Source: an archaeon (lineage in GTDB: Archaea; Nanobdellota; Nanobdellia; SCGC-AAA011-G17; GW2011-AR17). Taken from it: DNA of 64,000 nt. A model generated the notes under the pieces. That model was not told the DNA's origin. It searched no databases and saw nothing but the letters and a program-made list of their open reading frames with translations. This document shows, one piece after another, positions 28,778 to 38,820 of this stretch. A program made the position numbers and the translations under genes. The stretch's first letter is position 1. Every line of letters begins with the position of its first letter. The stretch is taken from the NCBI GenBank assembly GCA_018692925.1, contig JABHLH010000014.1, forward strand, positions 47,831 to 111,830, written 5' to 3'.

Positions 28778-29461
28778 TTATGAAAACCTTTCTTGTTTAA
28801 TATCTTTTTGGTCAACGCCTCTTTCAACTAAAGTCTTTCTAGTGTCAAGTACCATTTCTTTTAGACCACAGATGTAAAACATTTTACCTTTAATTACTTC
28901 AGGTAAATGTAAGGTTACTCTACCTTTCTTACCATCCCATTCTTCTCTTGTAATAGAGGGATGATATTCAAAATTAGGATATTTTTTTTCTAATTCAAAT
29001 AATTCTTCATGATGTAACATGTTTTTTCTTAGTTTATATGAAACGATTAAAGAAAATTTCTTATTAGGAAAATCTTCAACATGTTCTTTGATCATTGAAA
29101 TCATTGGAACAATACCAGTACCCACAGCTAAGAAACAAAATTCTTCAATATCTTCCCTATCTTGGAATTTAAAAAAACCAAGAGGACCTTTTACATATAA
29201 TTTTTCTCCTTGTTTGACATCTTTAAAGAATTCTGATGCAAAACCACCTGGAATTAATCTAATACATAAAGTAATGCCTTTCTCAGAAGGAGGATTTAAG
29301 ATTGAATATGATTTTATCTCTTTTTTTTCTTCTCTGTCTATTTCTATAGTGATAAATTGTCCTGCTTCAAAAGTGAAGTCATCAGGGCTAGATAATTTTA
29401 GTAGAATTACATCTTCTGTATATTCTATTTTTTCCAATATTTCTGATTCGAAGTTTTTCAT
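28778..29461 (-). CDS. FAD/NAD(P)-binding ferredoxin reductase-like oxidoreductase
   Basis: KSYSILNPP, GPLGFF, AVGTGIVPMISMI, FYICGLKEMV. Confidence 0.88.
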   Translation of the reverse strand: MKNFESEILEKIEYTEDVILLKLSSPDDFTFEAGQFITIEIDREEKKEIKSYSILNPPSEKGITLCIRLIPGGFASEFFKDVKQGEKLYVKGPLGFFKFQDREDIEEFCFLAVGTGIVPMISMIKEHVEDFPNKKFSLIVSYKLRKNMLHHEELFELEKKYPNFEYHPSITREEWDGKKGRVTLHLPEVIKGKMFYICGLKEMVLDTRKTLVERGVDQKDIKQERFS

Positions 29462-29465
29462 ATTA

Positions 29466-29966
29466 TTAGCCTTTTATGAATATAGTTAAAAAGTTTATTA
29501 TTGTGTTGTCTATAAGTCTTCCTATACTAACTCTTATATTTTCACTAGGAGCAAAGGGTTTAAGTAAAATTGCTGTTGCATTGTTTTTTTTAGCAAATAA
29601 TACATCTGTGAAATAAAAATCGCCTATAGTTACAATATCTTTTGACTTAACTTTGTACTTTTTTTTAACTTTATTGAATAATTCTTTTGAAGGTTTTCTT
29701 AAGCCAGTAATGAAAAGTTCACAATTTAAGGACTTTTTTATTGAAGCTTCTCTTTGTTTAATAGTTTTGGAGTTAGAAATGCAAATGGTTTTGTACTTTT
29801 TTGAAATCTTTTTGAACCATACTTGTGTTTTTGGATCTATTTTTGTAGTTTCAGGATAAAATAAAGTATTATCTATGTCAAAAATTAATAATTTTTTAGT
29901 TTTGAAAATCTTTTCATCAATATCTATAACAGTATTGAAGCTATAATCTGGAAAATATTTTTTCAT
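29466..29966 (-). CDS. HAD-superfamily phosphatase (class IIIA/YqeG-like)
   Basis: LLIFDIDNTLFYPET, ISNSKT, IGDFYFTDVLFAKKN. Confidence 0.82.
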   Translation of the reverse strand: MKKYFPDYSFNTVIDIDEKIFKTKKLLIFDIDNTLFYPETTKIDPKTQVWFKKISKKYKTICISNSKTIKQREASIKKSLNCELFITGLRKPSKELFNKVKKKYKVKSKDIVTIGDFYFTDVLFAKKNNATAILLKPFAPSENIRVSIGRLIDNTIINFLTIFIKG

Positions 29967-30007
29967 TTTGGTAAAGTATATAAAGTAAATACTAAGTATA
30001 TATATTT

Positions 30008-30340
30008 ATGGATTGGTCGTTTATAATAGGGTTATCTATACTGCTTGAAATTTTTACAGTATTTGTTAGATTTAGTACAGGAATTCATAGTAAGAGTGTT
30101 CAACATAAATTACATATGCCTGTTAGGATACATCATATGTATTTTGGGATTTTGATAGCTGTTGTAGGATTATTTTATGTTACTCCTGTTATTGCTTTTG
30201 AAGGTTCTAGATTAATAATTCCTGCGACTATAAGTTTGTTTGAAATTGGTATGGCTATTGCATTGTCAGATTTATTTCATCATTTTATAGTTTTACCTGC
30301 TGTATATAAAACTAAAAAATTTCCAATAGATTTTCCTTAA
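30008..30340 (+). CDS. Small membrane protein
   Basis: Three hydrophobic segments with conserved-looking His residues. Confidence 0.55.
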   Translation: MDWSFIIGLSILLEIFTVFVRFSTGIHSKSVQHKLHMPVRIHHMYFGILIAVVGLFYVTPVIAFEGSRLIIPATISLFEIGMAIALSDLFHHFIVLPAVYKTKKFPIDFP

Positions 30341-31419
30341 TCTTCTTTCCAGAATTCAAGCTCTTCAGTTTTTTCATCAACTTTCATTCTTTCTTTTGTT
30401 CCTTTACCACTTAAGCCAGTCTCAGGAGTTTCTCTAGAATAATCTTCTTCTTTGTTGAAAAATTTATCAAAATCAATCCAAGTGTGCCATTTACCATTTT
30501 TCTTATATTTCTTTTTTGCTAGTAAAACTATTCTTGAAGGAATGTGTTCAGCTACAATTTCATAGTCAGGAAGATACTTTACTAAAGCTTTTGAAAAATT
30601 TACCATGTCTTCATGGAAAGGCATATTTTTTAAATCTAATCTTTGTCGAGAGGAACCAACAAACATGTAAGCTTTTATTTCTAAGAAATCAGGATCTGCT
30701 TTTTGGATTAATTTTGAGTAGCCTTCTAAGTCACACATATTAATCTCTCGCATTAAAGTAAATCTTAAACAAGTTCTTTCTTTTTTCTCTGATAGATATT
30801 CTAAACTTTTGTTCAATCTCTCCCAGTGATCTGTGAATAAAGGTTGACTTACTTTTTTTAGTATCTCTTTGCTCGGAGCATCTAGGCTAATATAAAGTTG
30901 TGTTATTGGAGGTAAATCCTTTAGTTCTTCAGGGTATTGTCCATTTGTTACTAAGAAAGTTGAGATTTTTTCTTTGTGAAATAAGTTTATAATTTCATTT
31001 ATTTTGGGATAATTAATTGGCTCACCAGTTAAGGATAGAGCTACATGTTTTACTGTTTTAGATTCATTTTTTAATTCTGTAATTGCACTTGGATGTCCAC
31101 CAAAACCAGAAAGTAATTCTTTTTGTGCTTCTTTTGCACCGTCGATAATTTCTTGAGGATCATTTATTTCTCCAAGCCATTCTTTTGAAACTGGAGCCTT
31201 GTAATCTCTCCAACAAAAAATACATCTGTTTGCACAACTTAAACTTGTTGACATTTGTAAACATTGATTGCTTCTAATTCCATAAAATTTTAATTTGTAA
31301 CAGCCACCTTCTCCACGAATCATTTTTTTAGCCCAGCCACAAACCTTTACTGCACTATGTGAACCAACAATTCTGTATTGCTGTTTTTCCATTAATTTTT
31401 TTACTTCTTCAGTTATCAT
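30337..31419 (-). CDS. taw1: tRNA 4-demethylwyosine synthase (radical SAM)
   Basis: SHSAVKVCGWAKKM...CLQMSTSLSCANRCIFCWRD, HVALSLTGEPINYP. Confidence 0.95.
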   Translation of the reverse strand: MITEEVKKLMEKQQYRIVGSHSAVKVCGWAKKMIRGEGGCYKLKFYGIRSNQCLQMSTSLSCANRCIFCWRDYKAPVSKEWLGEINDPQEIIDGAKEAQKELLSGFGGHPSAITELKNESKTVKHVALSLTGEPINYPKINEIINLFHKEKISTFLVTNGQYPEELKDLPPITQLYISLDAPSKEILKKVSQPLFTDHWERLNKSLEYLSEKKERTCLRFTLMREINMCDLEGYSKLIQKADPDFLEIKAYMFVGSSRQRLDLKNMPFHEDMVNFSKALVKYLPDYEIVAEHIPSRIVLLAKKKYKKNGKWHTWIDFDKFFNKEEDYSRETPETGLSGKGTKERMKVDEKTEELEFWKED

Positions 31420-31781
31420 TTTTTGTTTCTATAATCTTCTATCGCTCTTTTTAATGCTTTTTGTCCCATAATAGAACAGTGAAATTTTAATTGAGGTAGT
31501 TTACCTAGTTCATCTGCAATTTCTTTAGCTGAAATATTTTCTGCTTCTTCTAAAGTTTTTCCTTTTGCTATTTCACAAAGCATGTCTGTTGAAGCTATTG
31601 CTGCAATACAACCATATGTTAAAAATGTTATTTTTGTAATTATATTATTCTCTACTTTAATGAAAATCTTCATAGCGTCACCACATTTGAAGTTTCCTTC
31701 TTCGCCAACTCCATCAGGATTTTGCATTTCTCCTGCATTTTTTGGTTCTTTAAAATGTTTAATTGTTTTTTCTGAATACAT
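31416..31781 (-). CDS. iscU: IscU/NifU-like Fe-S scaffold
   Basis: MYSEKTIKHFKEPKNAGEMQNPDGVGEEGNFKCGDAMKIFIKVE, YGCIAAIASTDML, HCSIMGQKAL. Confidence 0.93.
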   Translation of the reverse strand: MYSEKTIKHFKEPKNAGEMQNPDGVGEEGNFKCGDAMKIFIKVENNIITKITFLTYGCIAAIASTDMLCEIAKGKTLEEAENISAKEIADELGKLPQLKFHCSIMGQKALKRAIEDYRNKK

Positions 31782-32955
31782 AGTCCATTACCTTTCCAAA
31801 AGGAGATATTTTCCTTAGTTTTTTTACAACCTTAGGAATTGTTTCTAAAGTTTTGTTTATGTCTTCTTCTGTTGTGTATTTACTTAATGTTAATCTTAAA
31901 CTACCATTTGCAGCTTCATGTGATAAGCCTATTGCCATTAAAACATGACTAGGTTCTAATAATGCTTCTGAACATGCAGAGCCTGTAGATGAACAAATGA
32001 ATTTTTGATCTAAATACCCACCAATAGCTTCTCCTTCAATTCCTGCAAAGGAAATATTTACATTATTACATAATCTTTTTTCTCCTTTAGGTCCATTTAA
32101 TTTAGTAGCTTCAATTTTTATAATTCCTTCAATTAATTTATCTCTTAATTCAGACATTTTTTCAATTTCTTTTTTTGTAGGTCCATGTTTTAATGCAGAT
32201 GCGAAACCAATAATTCCTGGAATGTTTTCTGTACCTGCTCTTTTTTTGAATTCATGTTCACCACCATGTAAAAGAGGAGTTATTTTTGTACCTTGTTTTA
32301 CATACATAGCACCAACACCTTTTGGTCCGTTAATTTTATGAGAATTTATTGTTAAAAGATCTAAATTTTGTTTATTTACGTCAATTTCTACTTTTGTATA
32401 ACTTTGACATGCATCAGAATGAAAGTAAACCTTGTGTTTTTTACAAACTTTACCTAATGCTTCTAAGTCTTGAATTGTACCGACTTCATTGTTTGCATGA
32501 ATTACTGAAAATAAAATAGTTTTATCTGTGATTGCTTTTTCTAAATCTTCAGGATTTACAAATCCTTCTTCATCAACATCTAAATAAGTTATTTTGAAAC
32601 CTTGAGTTTCTAACCATTCACAAGCTTTTACAATACACTTATGTTCAACTTTTGAAGTAATAATATGATTTCCTTTGTCTTTGTTTGCGAAAGCAATACC
32701 TTTGATTATTGCATTGTTAGATTCTGTTCCACCAGAAGTGAAAACTATTTCTTCAAAATCTGCATTGATTGATTTTGCAATAACTTTTCTTGCTTTGTCT
32801 AATGCTTGATGTGCTTCATAACCAAATGAATGAGCTGAAGATGCATTACCATAATGTTTTGTGAAATATGGAAGCATTTCTTTTAGTACTTTCTCATCAA
32901 CCTTAGTTGAAGCTCCGTTATCTAAGTATATATCTTTAGGAATCATCTTTGTCAC
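31759..32955 (-). CDS. iscS: Cysteine desulfurase (IscS/NifS class I)
   Basis: IYLDNGASTKVDEKV, TSGGTESNN, SHKINGPKGVGAMYV, CSSTGSACSEALLEPSHVL. Confidence 0.96.
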   Translation of the reverse strand: MTKMIPKDIYLDNGASTKVDEKVLKEMLPYFTKHYGNASSAHSFGYEAHQALDKARKVIAKSINADFEEIVFTSGGTESNNAIIKGIAFANKDKGNHIITSKVEHKCIVKACEWLETQGFKITYLDVDEEGFVNPEDLEKAITDKTILFSVIHANNEVGTIQDLEALGKVCKKHKVYFHSDACQSYTKVEIDVNKQNLDLLTINSHKINGPKGVGAMYVKQGTKITPLLHGGEHEFKKRAGTENIPGIIGFASALKHGPTKKEIEKMSELRDKLIEGIIKIEATKLNGPKGEKRLCNNVNISFAGIEGEAIGGYLDQKFICSSTGSACSEALLEPSHVLMAIGLSHEAANGSLRLTLSKYTTEEDINKTLETIPKVVKKLRKISPFGKVMDYVFRKNN

Positions 32956-33238
32956 ATCCTCTACAATTTTTTTCTACATGCTTTTGTACTAATTTTAATA
33001 ATGGTTGAACTGTGTCTTTATTTAAGGAATAAAATCTTTCTCTTCCTTTACTTTCAACAGTTAAAATATTACATTCTATTAGTTTTTTTAGATTATGTGA
33101 GACAGAACTTTGTTCATATCCAGTCTTTTCTACTATACTTGATACATTCATTTGGCCTTTTTGTAATAAAAAAATAATTTCCAAATTAGTTCGATTTGCG
33201 AAGTTCTGAAAAAATGTGTTGTATGATTTACATAACAT
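32936..33238 (-). CDS. ArsR-family winged-helix regulator
   Basis: FANRTNLEIIFLLQKGQMNVSSIVEKTGYEQSSVSHNLKKLIECNILTVESKGRERFYSLN; Cys-containing tail CRGCDKDDS. Confidence 0.88.
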   Translation of the reverse strand: MLCKSYNTFFQNFANRTNLEIIFLLQKGQMNVSSIVEKTGYEQSSVSHNLKKLIECNILTVESKGRERFYSLNKDTVQPLLKLVQKHVEKNCRGCDKDDS

Positions 33239-33317
33239 ATGAATCTTGTTTCATATATACTTTATAAAGCTTATGGTTTTGAAAAGTTTTAAATAATGAA
33301 GAGTTATTAGATGTGAT

Positions 33318-33965
33318 ATGAAAAAAATTGTGATAATATTAGTTTTATTGTTGTTAGTCTCTTGTTCAAGTCCAGTTGAAGAAACTGCAGAAGAAGTTGT
33401 AGAAGATAATATAGACGAAGTTGTTGAAATAATAGAAAGTAATGTCGAGGTAAATGAAATGGGAAAGAAAGTTGTTATGATTGTGGCTTCAGATCAATTT
33501 AGAGATGAGGAATTATTAGAACCAATGGATGTTCTAGAAAATGCAGGTGTGGAAGTTGTAGTGGCTTCAAAAGATACAGATATGGCTACAGGTATGTTAG
33601 GAGCAATTGTGTCAGTAAATTTAGATTATTCCGAGATTATTGTTGATGATTATGATGCTTTAGTTTTTATTGGAGGTACTGGAGCAAATATGTTTTTTAA
33701 TGATGAGAAAGCATGGAGTTTAGCTAATGAAGCATATTCTAAAAATAAATTAGTTGGAGCTATTTGTATTGCCCCTTCAATATTAGCAAATGCTGGATTA
33801 TTAGAAGGGAAAAAAGCAACTTCATATCCAAGTGAAGAAAGTAATTTAGCAAATAATGGTGCTCAATATACAGGAGAAAGAGTTACTGTAGATGAAAATA
33901 TCATTACAGGAAGTGGACCTGAAGCAGCTAGGGAATTTGGTGAAGGTATCCTTAGACTAATTTAA
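33318..33965 (+). CDS. DJ-1/PfpI family protein with lipoprotein signal
   Basis: Lipobox LLLVSC; VVMIVASDQFRDEELLEPMDVLENAGVEV, nucleophile AICIAPSILANAGLL. Confidence 0.85.
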   Translation: MKKIVIILVLLLLVSCSSPVEETAEEVVEDNIDEVVEIIESNVEVNEMGKKVVMIVASDQFRDEELLEPMDVLENAGVEVVVASKDTDMATGMLGAIVSVNLDYSEIIVDDYDALVFIGGTGANMFFNDEKAWSLANEAYSKNKLVGAICIAPSILANAGLLEGKKATSYPSEESNLANNGAQYTGERVTVDENIITGSGPEAAREFGEGILRLI

Positions 33966-36284
33966 TTATTTTGCTGCTATTTGCTCAGCTTTTCTTCTCA
34001 GAGGACTATCTTGATTAAAAGAAGTATCTGGAATTAATGGACTTGGTTGTCTTCTATAAAAATAATTGCTTAATGTCCTTTGAATATTTCTTTTTTCAGA
34101 ATATTCTAATCTTCCTCTAAATTGAATTGGGTTTTCTGCTATTCTTTCAACAGGAAGCCTATAAGCTGCAACTAAACATCTTTTTTGATTTATGTATAAT
34201 CTTTCATCTAATAGACCTACAATATCATACATTTGTTCTACTATCATTTCTGGACTTAAAGGCATGTTTTCTCCTCGAGCTTGCTCTTCTGCCATAATGT
34301 CTGCATAAGGTGAAAATGGTGCAGCATTAATTGACATGAATGTTATAAATCTTGGTTGAACAGTATTTAGTAATTTTGCTGTCTGAACAACATGGTCTTC
34401 ATAATGTTTTAATCCACCAAGACCAGTCATAATCATTGTTGAAATTTGAATCTTACTTTGAACAGCTTTTTTTCCAGCTTTTTCCATTCTGTCATAATTT
34501 ATATTCTTGTTTACATATTGAAGAACTTGATCTGAACCAGTTTCAATACCCCAGAAAAGCATATTTAATCCGTGCTCATAAAGAGTATTCATTTCCTTAA
34601 TTGATTTTTTCTCTATACCTTCAGTTCTTGTGAAAGCAGCAATTCTTCTTATATTATTTCTATTATAAGGTGTATATTGTTGATTATCGAAAGTACTTCT
34701 AGCAGCATCAACATATTGTAATAATTTATCTGTTGGCATTGCAAAAATATCACCACCACCTAGAAAAAGTCTTTGAATATTTCCAAGATCCCCATCTAAT
34801 TTTTTTCTAACCTCTGCAATATGTTCTTGAAATGCTTGAAATCTTTTTATGTGGAATCTTGCTTGACCATATTCAGTACAGTATGTACACTTTGCATATT
34901 GACAACCATTTCCTACTTCAAGTTTTAATACTCTATGTAGTTCTTCTGATGGAGGTGAAAAAGGTTCTGCAGTATATATATCTCTATCGTGATATAATAA
35001 AGCTCTATCAAAAGAAAATTTAACTCCTAGTTTACCGCCGTCTCTTTTTTCTCTATTTATCCAAGAGTCAACAGTTTTTAGTAAAATTTCTCCAGTTATA
35101 TCCTCTAACTCATTTGTTTGTTCTGCTTTTCTAAAAACAACACTATATTCTTTTTTTAATAAAATTGATAAAGTATCCATTTGTTCTTTTGCTTTATCGT
35201 AATTATTTTCTAAAGCTAATCTTGTTGCTTCTAATACAATCTCTTTTAATTTTTCTTCATTAAAATTTTCAGTTTTATAATCTATTTTTTCATTTGCTTT
35301 ATGAGTAATAGATCTAACTGCTAGTACTATTAATTTTTCATATGGAATATTTACTTCATCTGGAAAATCTGGAATTTCATAATCAAAATTGTTATCAGCA
35401 AGAATATCTTCTAGTTGATGATTAGAGAGAGAATATTTCTTTTTTAATATTTTTGTTACTTCCTTTTTTTCATGATCATGATCAAAATTTATTCTATTTT
35501 TAGCCGAATCTATACTTAATTCTAAAATTAAATTTTCAATACCTTTTCTTAAATCTGTTTCACCAGTTGTTGTTAATGTATCATAAAATCTATTTTTTCC
35601 AGTTTGTTTAAGTTCATCTGGGTGAAAGTTCCAAAGAGTATTTTCAAATATAAGGACATATTTTTCCTCTGTAGGAGACGCAATTAGCTCACCTTCAGTT
35701 CCTAAACTATAATCTTCTTCATTACCACCATAATAATATACTTCTTCTAATGGATCATCAAAATCAAATCCTTCAAAACCAGTAATTTCAAGAATGTCAC
35801 CTAATTTTAAATCTGCTCTAATTGGTGTTGAAATGCTTTCGTATACTTTAGTTACTAATTGAGTTCTATATGTATCTAGATCTGTAAAATCTATATTTGG
35901 AATCTGGTCAAGATTGATATCAATTCTTTTTGCTAATTTTGAGAATGCATTATTAATATCTTTTTCATCAGTTGTTGGATTTTCTAATTCTAATTTTCTT
36001 TTTTCTTCAATTTCATTAAGTTTTATTTCTAGTTGAGAAAAATCTCCTTTAATTTCTTCTTTTACTGCATTTAAAATATCAGTTTTAGATGGTAATGTGG
36101 AAAGAAATTGTTCATAATCATCTTTATTATGAATACCTTTAATATTTTGACGTGCTGTTTTTATTATTTCTGCATCTTTTATTTGTGAAGATAATAATGC
36201 TAGTTGGTCCTCTGCTGAGAGTTGATAAATTGTTGCAAATAAGTTTGTAAAAACTTCTTCTTCTGTAGCTTTTATTTGTTTCAT
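33966..36284 (-). CDS. Radical SAM protein with about 430-aa N-terminal extension
   Basis: LEVGNGCQYAKCTYCTEYGQARF (CX4CX2C), LFLGGGDIFAMP, WGIETGSDQVLQYVNK. Confidence 0.9.
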   Translation of the reverse strand: MKQIKATEEEVFTNLFATIYQLSAEDQLALLSSQIKDAEIIKTARQNIKGIHNKDDYEQFLSTLPSKTDILNAVKEEIKGDFSQLEIKLNEIEEKRKLELENPTTDEKDINNAFSKLAKRIDINLDQIPNIDFTDLDTYRTQLVTKVYESISTPIRADLKLGDILEITGFEGFDFDDPLEEVYYYGGNEEDYSLGTEGELIASPTEEKYVLIFENTLWNFHPDELKQTGKNRFYDTLTTTGETDLRKGIENLILELSIDSAKNRINFDHDHEKKEVTKILKKKYSLSNHQLEDILADNNFDYEIPDFPDEVNIPYEKLIVLAVRSITHKANEKIDYKTENFNEEKLKEIVLEATRLALENNYDKAKEQMDTLSILLKKEYSVVFRKAEQTNELEDITGEILLKTVDSWINREKRDGGKLGVKFSFDRALLYHDRDIYTAEPFSPPSEELHRVLKLEVGNGCQYAKCTYCTEYGQARFHIKRFQAFQEHIAEVRKKLDGDLGNIQRLFLGGGDIFAMPTDKLLQYVDAARSTFDNQQYTPYNRNNIRRIAAFTRTEGIEKKSIKEMNTLYEHGLNMLFWGIETGSDQVLQYVNKNINYDRMEKAGKKAVQSKIQISTMIMTGLGGLKHYEDHVVQTAKLLNTVQPRFITFMSINAAPFSPYADIMAEEQARGENMPLSPEMIVEQMYDIVGLLDERLYINQKRCLVAAYRLPVERIAENPIQFRGRLEYSEKRNIQRTLSNYFYRRQPSPLIPDTSFNQDSPLRRKAEQIAAK

Positions 36285-36288
36285 TTTT

Positions 36289-38811
36289 TTAGTTATTTAA
36301 TATGTCTATAACATATTGTCTTTCTCCTAAACTTTCTGTAAACTCTTGACTAATTTTTTCTTTAGAAATTCCAAGTGATAATAATGTTGTTATATAATCT
36401 CGAGTTTTTGTAATTATTTTTTTTCTCTTATCATTTATGATTTGGTCATATTCTTCAAGAACTGTTTCAAGATCGCCATTTATTTGCTCTTTTATTTCTT
36501 CTATAGCTTGGACATAATTTTCAGGATATTCAACCAGTTCTAAATTTCTCATATATGATCTGCCATTTTTCCCATCACCATATTTTATTCTCATAATTGG
36601 ATCAGTTCCTTCAGGTTCTGAGACTATAGTTATAGGGCCATATTTATTATAAGGTTCATTTCCAGTACCGATTTTATGTCTTACTAGATCTCCTTCTTTT
36701 AATTTAATATTAGGGAGATCAAAAGCTGGAACCATAGGAGTAACATCAAAAGTTACACCTCTTAGATTACCATTAATATTTAGAATGTGGTTACCATGTT
36801 CATTTTTCTCATAATATCTAACAATAGTACCTTTTGGATATTCTCTATTATAATCTTCTTCTAAGATAACTAAAGTACCTTTAGGAATTTTTACTTTTGC
36901 TAAAGTCTTTTTTATGAATCCTGCTTCTTCATAAAGATGAGGAATAATTCTATCAAATATATTCTTTCTAAAGTTGTCAAATTTGTTTGCATCAAGATCG
37001 TTTATTTTTAATTCTTTTAAATCTACTTTTAATTCTAATTTGTCTACTAATTTTTCAACAAGTCCTAATGCTAATTTGGAATAATTTATTTGTTCTTCAT
37101 AGGATATTAATTCTGAAAAGAGATTTTTACGAGGAACATATTGATTAATTTCTCTATCATTTATACTTATTTCTCCAAGATTTGATCTTAAAAAGAAACT
37201 GATTATACTTTCTTCTAAATCCATTGACCTTAAATCAGAAATAACTCTTTGAATAGTTGTTTTTTTATTTGTTTTTGCATTCTCAAATTTGGATTCTTCT
37301 TCTTGAATTATTCTTTCTAGTTGAGTTTTAATTTGTTCTGGATTTATTCCATCTGTTTCTTCTTCTGTTTCTTCTTCTGTTTCTTCTTCTGTTTTTATAT
37401 ATTCAATTTCACTTTCTTCTAAATGCCATCTTTTACCATTATTTAATCTTGCAATAATATGATTTCCTCTTTTTTCAATTATTTCTCCAGTTGTGCCTAT
37501 AGCAACTTCATTAATGTGGCCACCGTGCATATATGCTCTTCCATTTTCTCCTTTTCCTGCTTTTATTATTTTAATTTGTTCACCTGTACCATGTATATTA
37601 ATTGCTTCAAGTAGTTCTAAATCTTTTAAATCTATTTTAGTGTAACTTGCATAATTTTTCCTTGGTCTTGGACAAAAATCTAAATCATAATCAAGGTAAC
37701 CAGTTGTTCCAATAGGAAATCCTTTAACCTTTATTTTGGTTCTTACATAATTCTTTTTTCCAGGAGTTTTTTCTTCTGAAGGTTTATAAAAACGATTTAA
37801 GGAAAGAATTTCATCTTTTAACCAATTAAATCCTCTATCGCTTCGAATTCTTCTCTCTTCACTATGAAAAAAGAATAAACCTAATTCTTCTTCTATTTTT
37901 TTAACAGTAGAATTTCTTAAATCACTATATGTAGAACCTACTTCATGATAAATTTTTAATTCTTCAGAAATCATTAATGCAATACCTAATCTAGATCTGT
38001 AAATATTTTGATATTTACTTAAAATGGTATCAAAATCTTCTTCTTTAAAATTAGGATCATTGTGAATAGCTAATGCAACTAAAGATTGTTCCATTAATTC
38101 TTTTGGTTCTAAATCTGCTGAATGTATTTTTGAAGATAAATATGGACTAACTGTTTTTTTCACATCAACAGCGAAATTTAATTTTGCTAATTCTTCAAGA
38201 GTAGTTATTTTTTCTAAATTTATTAAATCATTAGGAATTACTTCTTCTAAAACCTTTGAAGCTAATAATGTTTCTGGATCTAATCCAATATAATCAAAAG
38301 GTAATTCTCTTGGATGTGGATCTGGTACTGCAATAAATTCTGGTTCTTCTTCTGTAATTCCAGTATCTTGAATTTCAGGTAATTCAAATGAAATCATTTT
38401 ATGAAGTCTTTCTGCAAATGCTTTTCCTGTTATTTCTAAATATTTTTCTAAAGATTCAACTTTCTTAATTAATTGTGGGGAATTATTTTCTAAAGCAGAT
38501 TGAGTTAAAATTAATGAGACAGTTTCGGAAGGATTTATTCCATGAGAATAAAAATTACTAACATATACATTTGCAATTTCTTGAGAAGGTGAGAGATGAT
38601 TTAATAATGTGGATGTAATTGGATCTATTCCATTATCTAATTCTAGTTCTATTCTTCTAGGTTTTACAAATCTTGAAACTCTATGAGTATTTGTTGTTGC
38701 TTGAGGAGTCCAATCTAGATGTTCTTCTACTACTTCTTCTTCTAATGAAGCTTCTAATAATGCATCTAAATCAAAATCATCTTCATCATCATACATTTCA
38801 TCTTTTGTCAT
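36289..38811 (-). CDS. Large hypothetical protein with SH3-like/MIB-HERC2-like repeats
   Basis: Repeated patterns PKGTIVRYYEKNEHGNHILNINGNLRGVTFDV; KEGDLVRHKIGTGNEPYNKYGPITIVSEPEGTDPIMRIKYGDGKNGRSYMRNLELVEYP; GKGENGRAYMHGGHINEVAIGTTGEIIEKRGNHIIARLNNGKRW. Confidence 0.55.
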   Translation of the reverse strand: MTKDEMYDDEDDFDLDALLEASLEEEVVEEHLDWTPQATTNTHRVSRFVKPRRIELELDNGIDPITSTLLNHLSPSQEIANVYVSNFYSHGINPSETVSLILTQSALENNSPQLIKKVESLEKYLEITGKAFAERLHKMISFELPEIQDTGITEEEPEFIAVPDPHPRELPFDYIGLDPETLLASKVLEEVIPNDLINLEKITTLEELAKLNFAVDVKKTVSPYLSSKIHSADLEPKELMEQSLVALAIHNDPNFKEEDFDTILSKYQNIYRSRLGIALMISEELKIYHEVGSTYSDLRNSTVKKIEEELGLFFFHSEERRIRSDRGFNWLKDEILSLNRFYKPSEEKTPGKKNYVRTKIKVKGFPIGTTGYLDYDLDFCPRPRKNYASYTKIDLKDLELLEAINIHGTGEQIKIIKAGKGENGRAYMHGGHINEVAIGTTGEIIEKRGNHIIARLNNGKRWHLEESEIEYIKTEEETEEETEEETDGINPEQIKTQLERIIQEEESKFENAKTNKKTTIQRVISDLRSMDLEESIISFFLRSNLGEISINDREINQYVPRKNLFSELISYEEQINYSKLALGLVEKLVDKLELKVDLKELKINDLDANKFDNFRKNIFDRIIPHLYEEAGFIKKTLAKVKIPKGTLVILEEDYNREYPKGTIVRYYEKNEHGNHILNINGNLRGVTFDVTPMVPAFDLPNIKLKEGDLVRHKIGTGNEPYNKYGPITIVSEPEGTDPIMRIKYGDGKNGRSYMRNLELVEYPENYVQAIEEIKEQINGDLETVLEEYDQIINDKRKKIITKTRDYITTLLSLGISKEKISQEFTESLGERQYVIDILNN

Positions 38812-38820
38812 TTGTTTCTC

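Noticed and set aside
29019-29489. 156-aa plus-strand ORF
   Set aside because: Antisense to the ferredoxin reductase-like CDS; no domain signal
37355-37395. Short tandem repeat (GTTTCTTCTTCT)n
   Set aside because: Encodes an EETEEET acidic linker in the 840-aa protein; simple coding low complexity rather than a separate element
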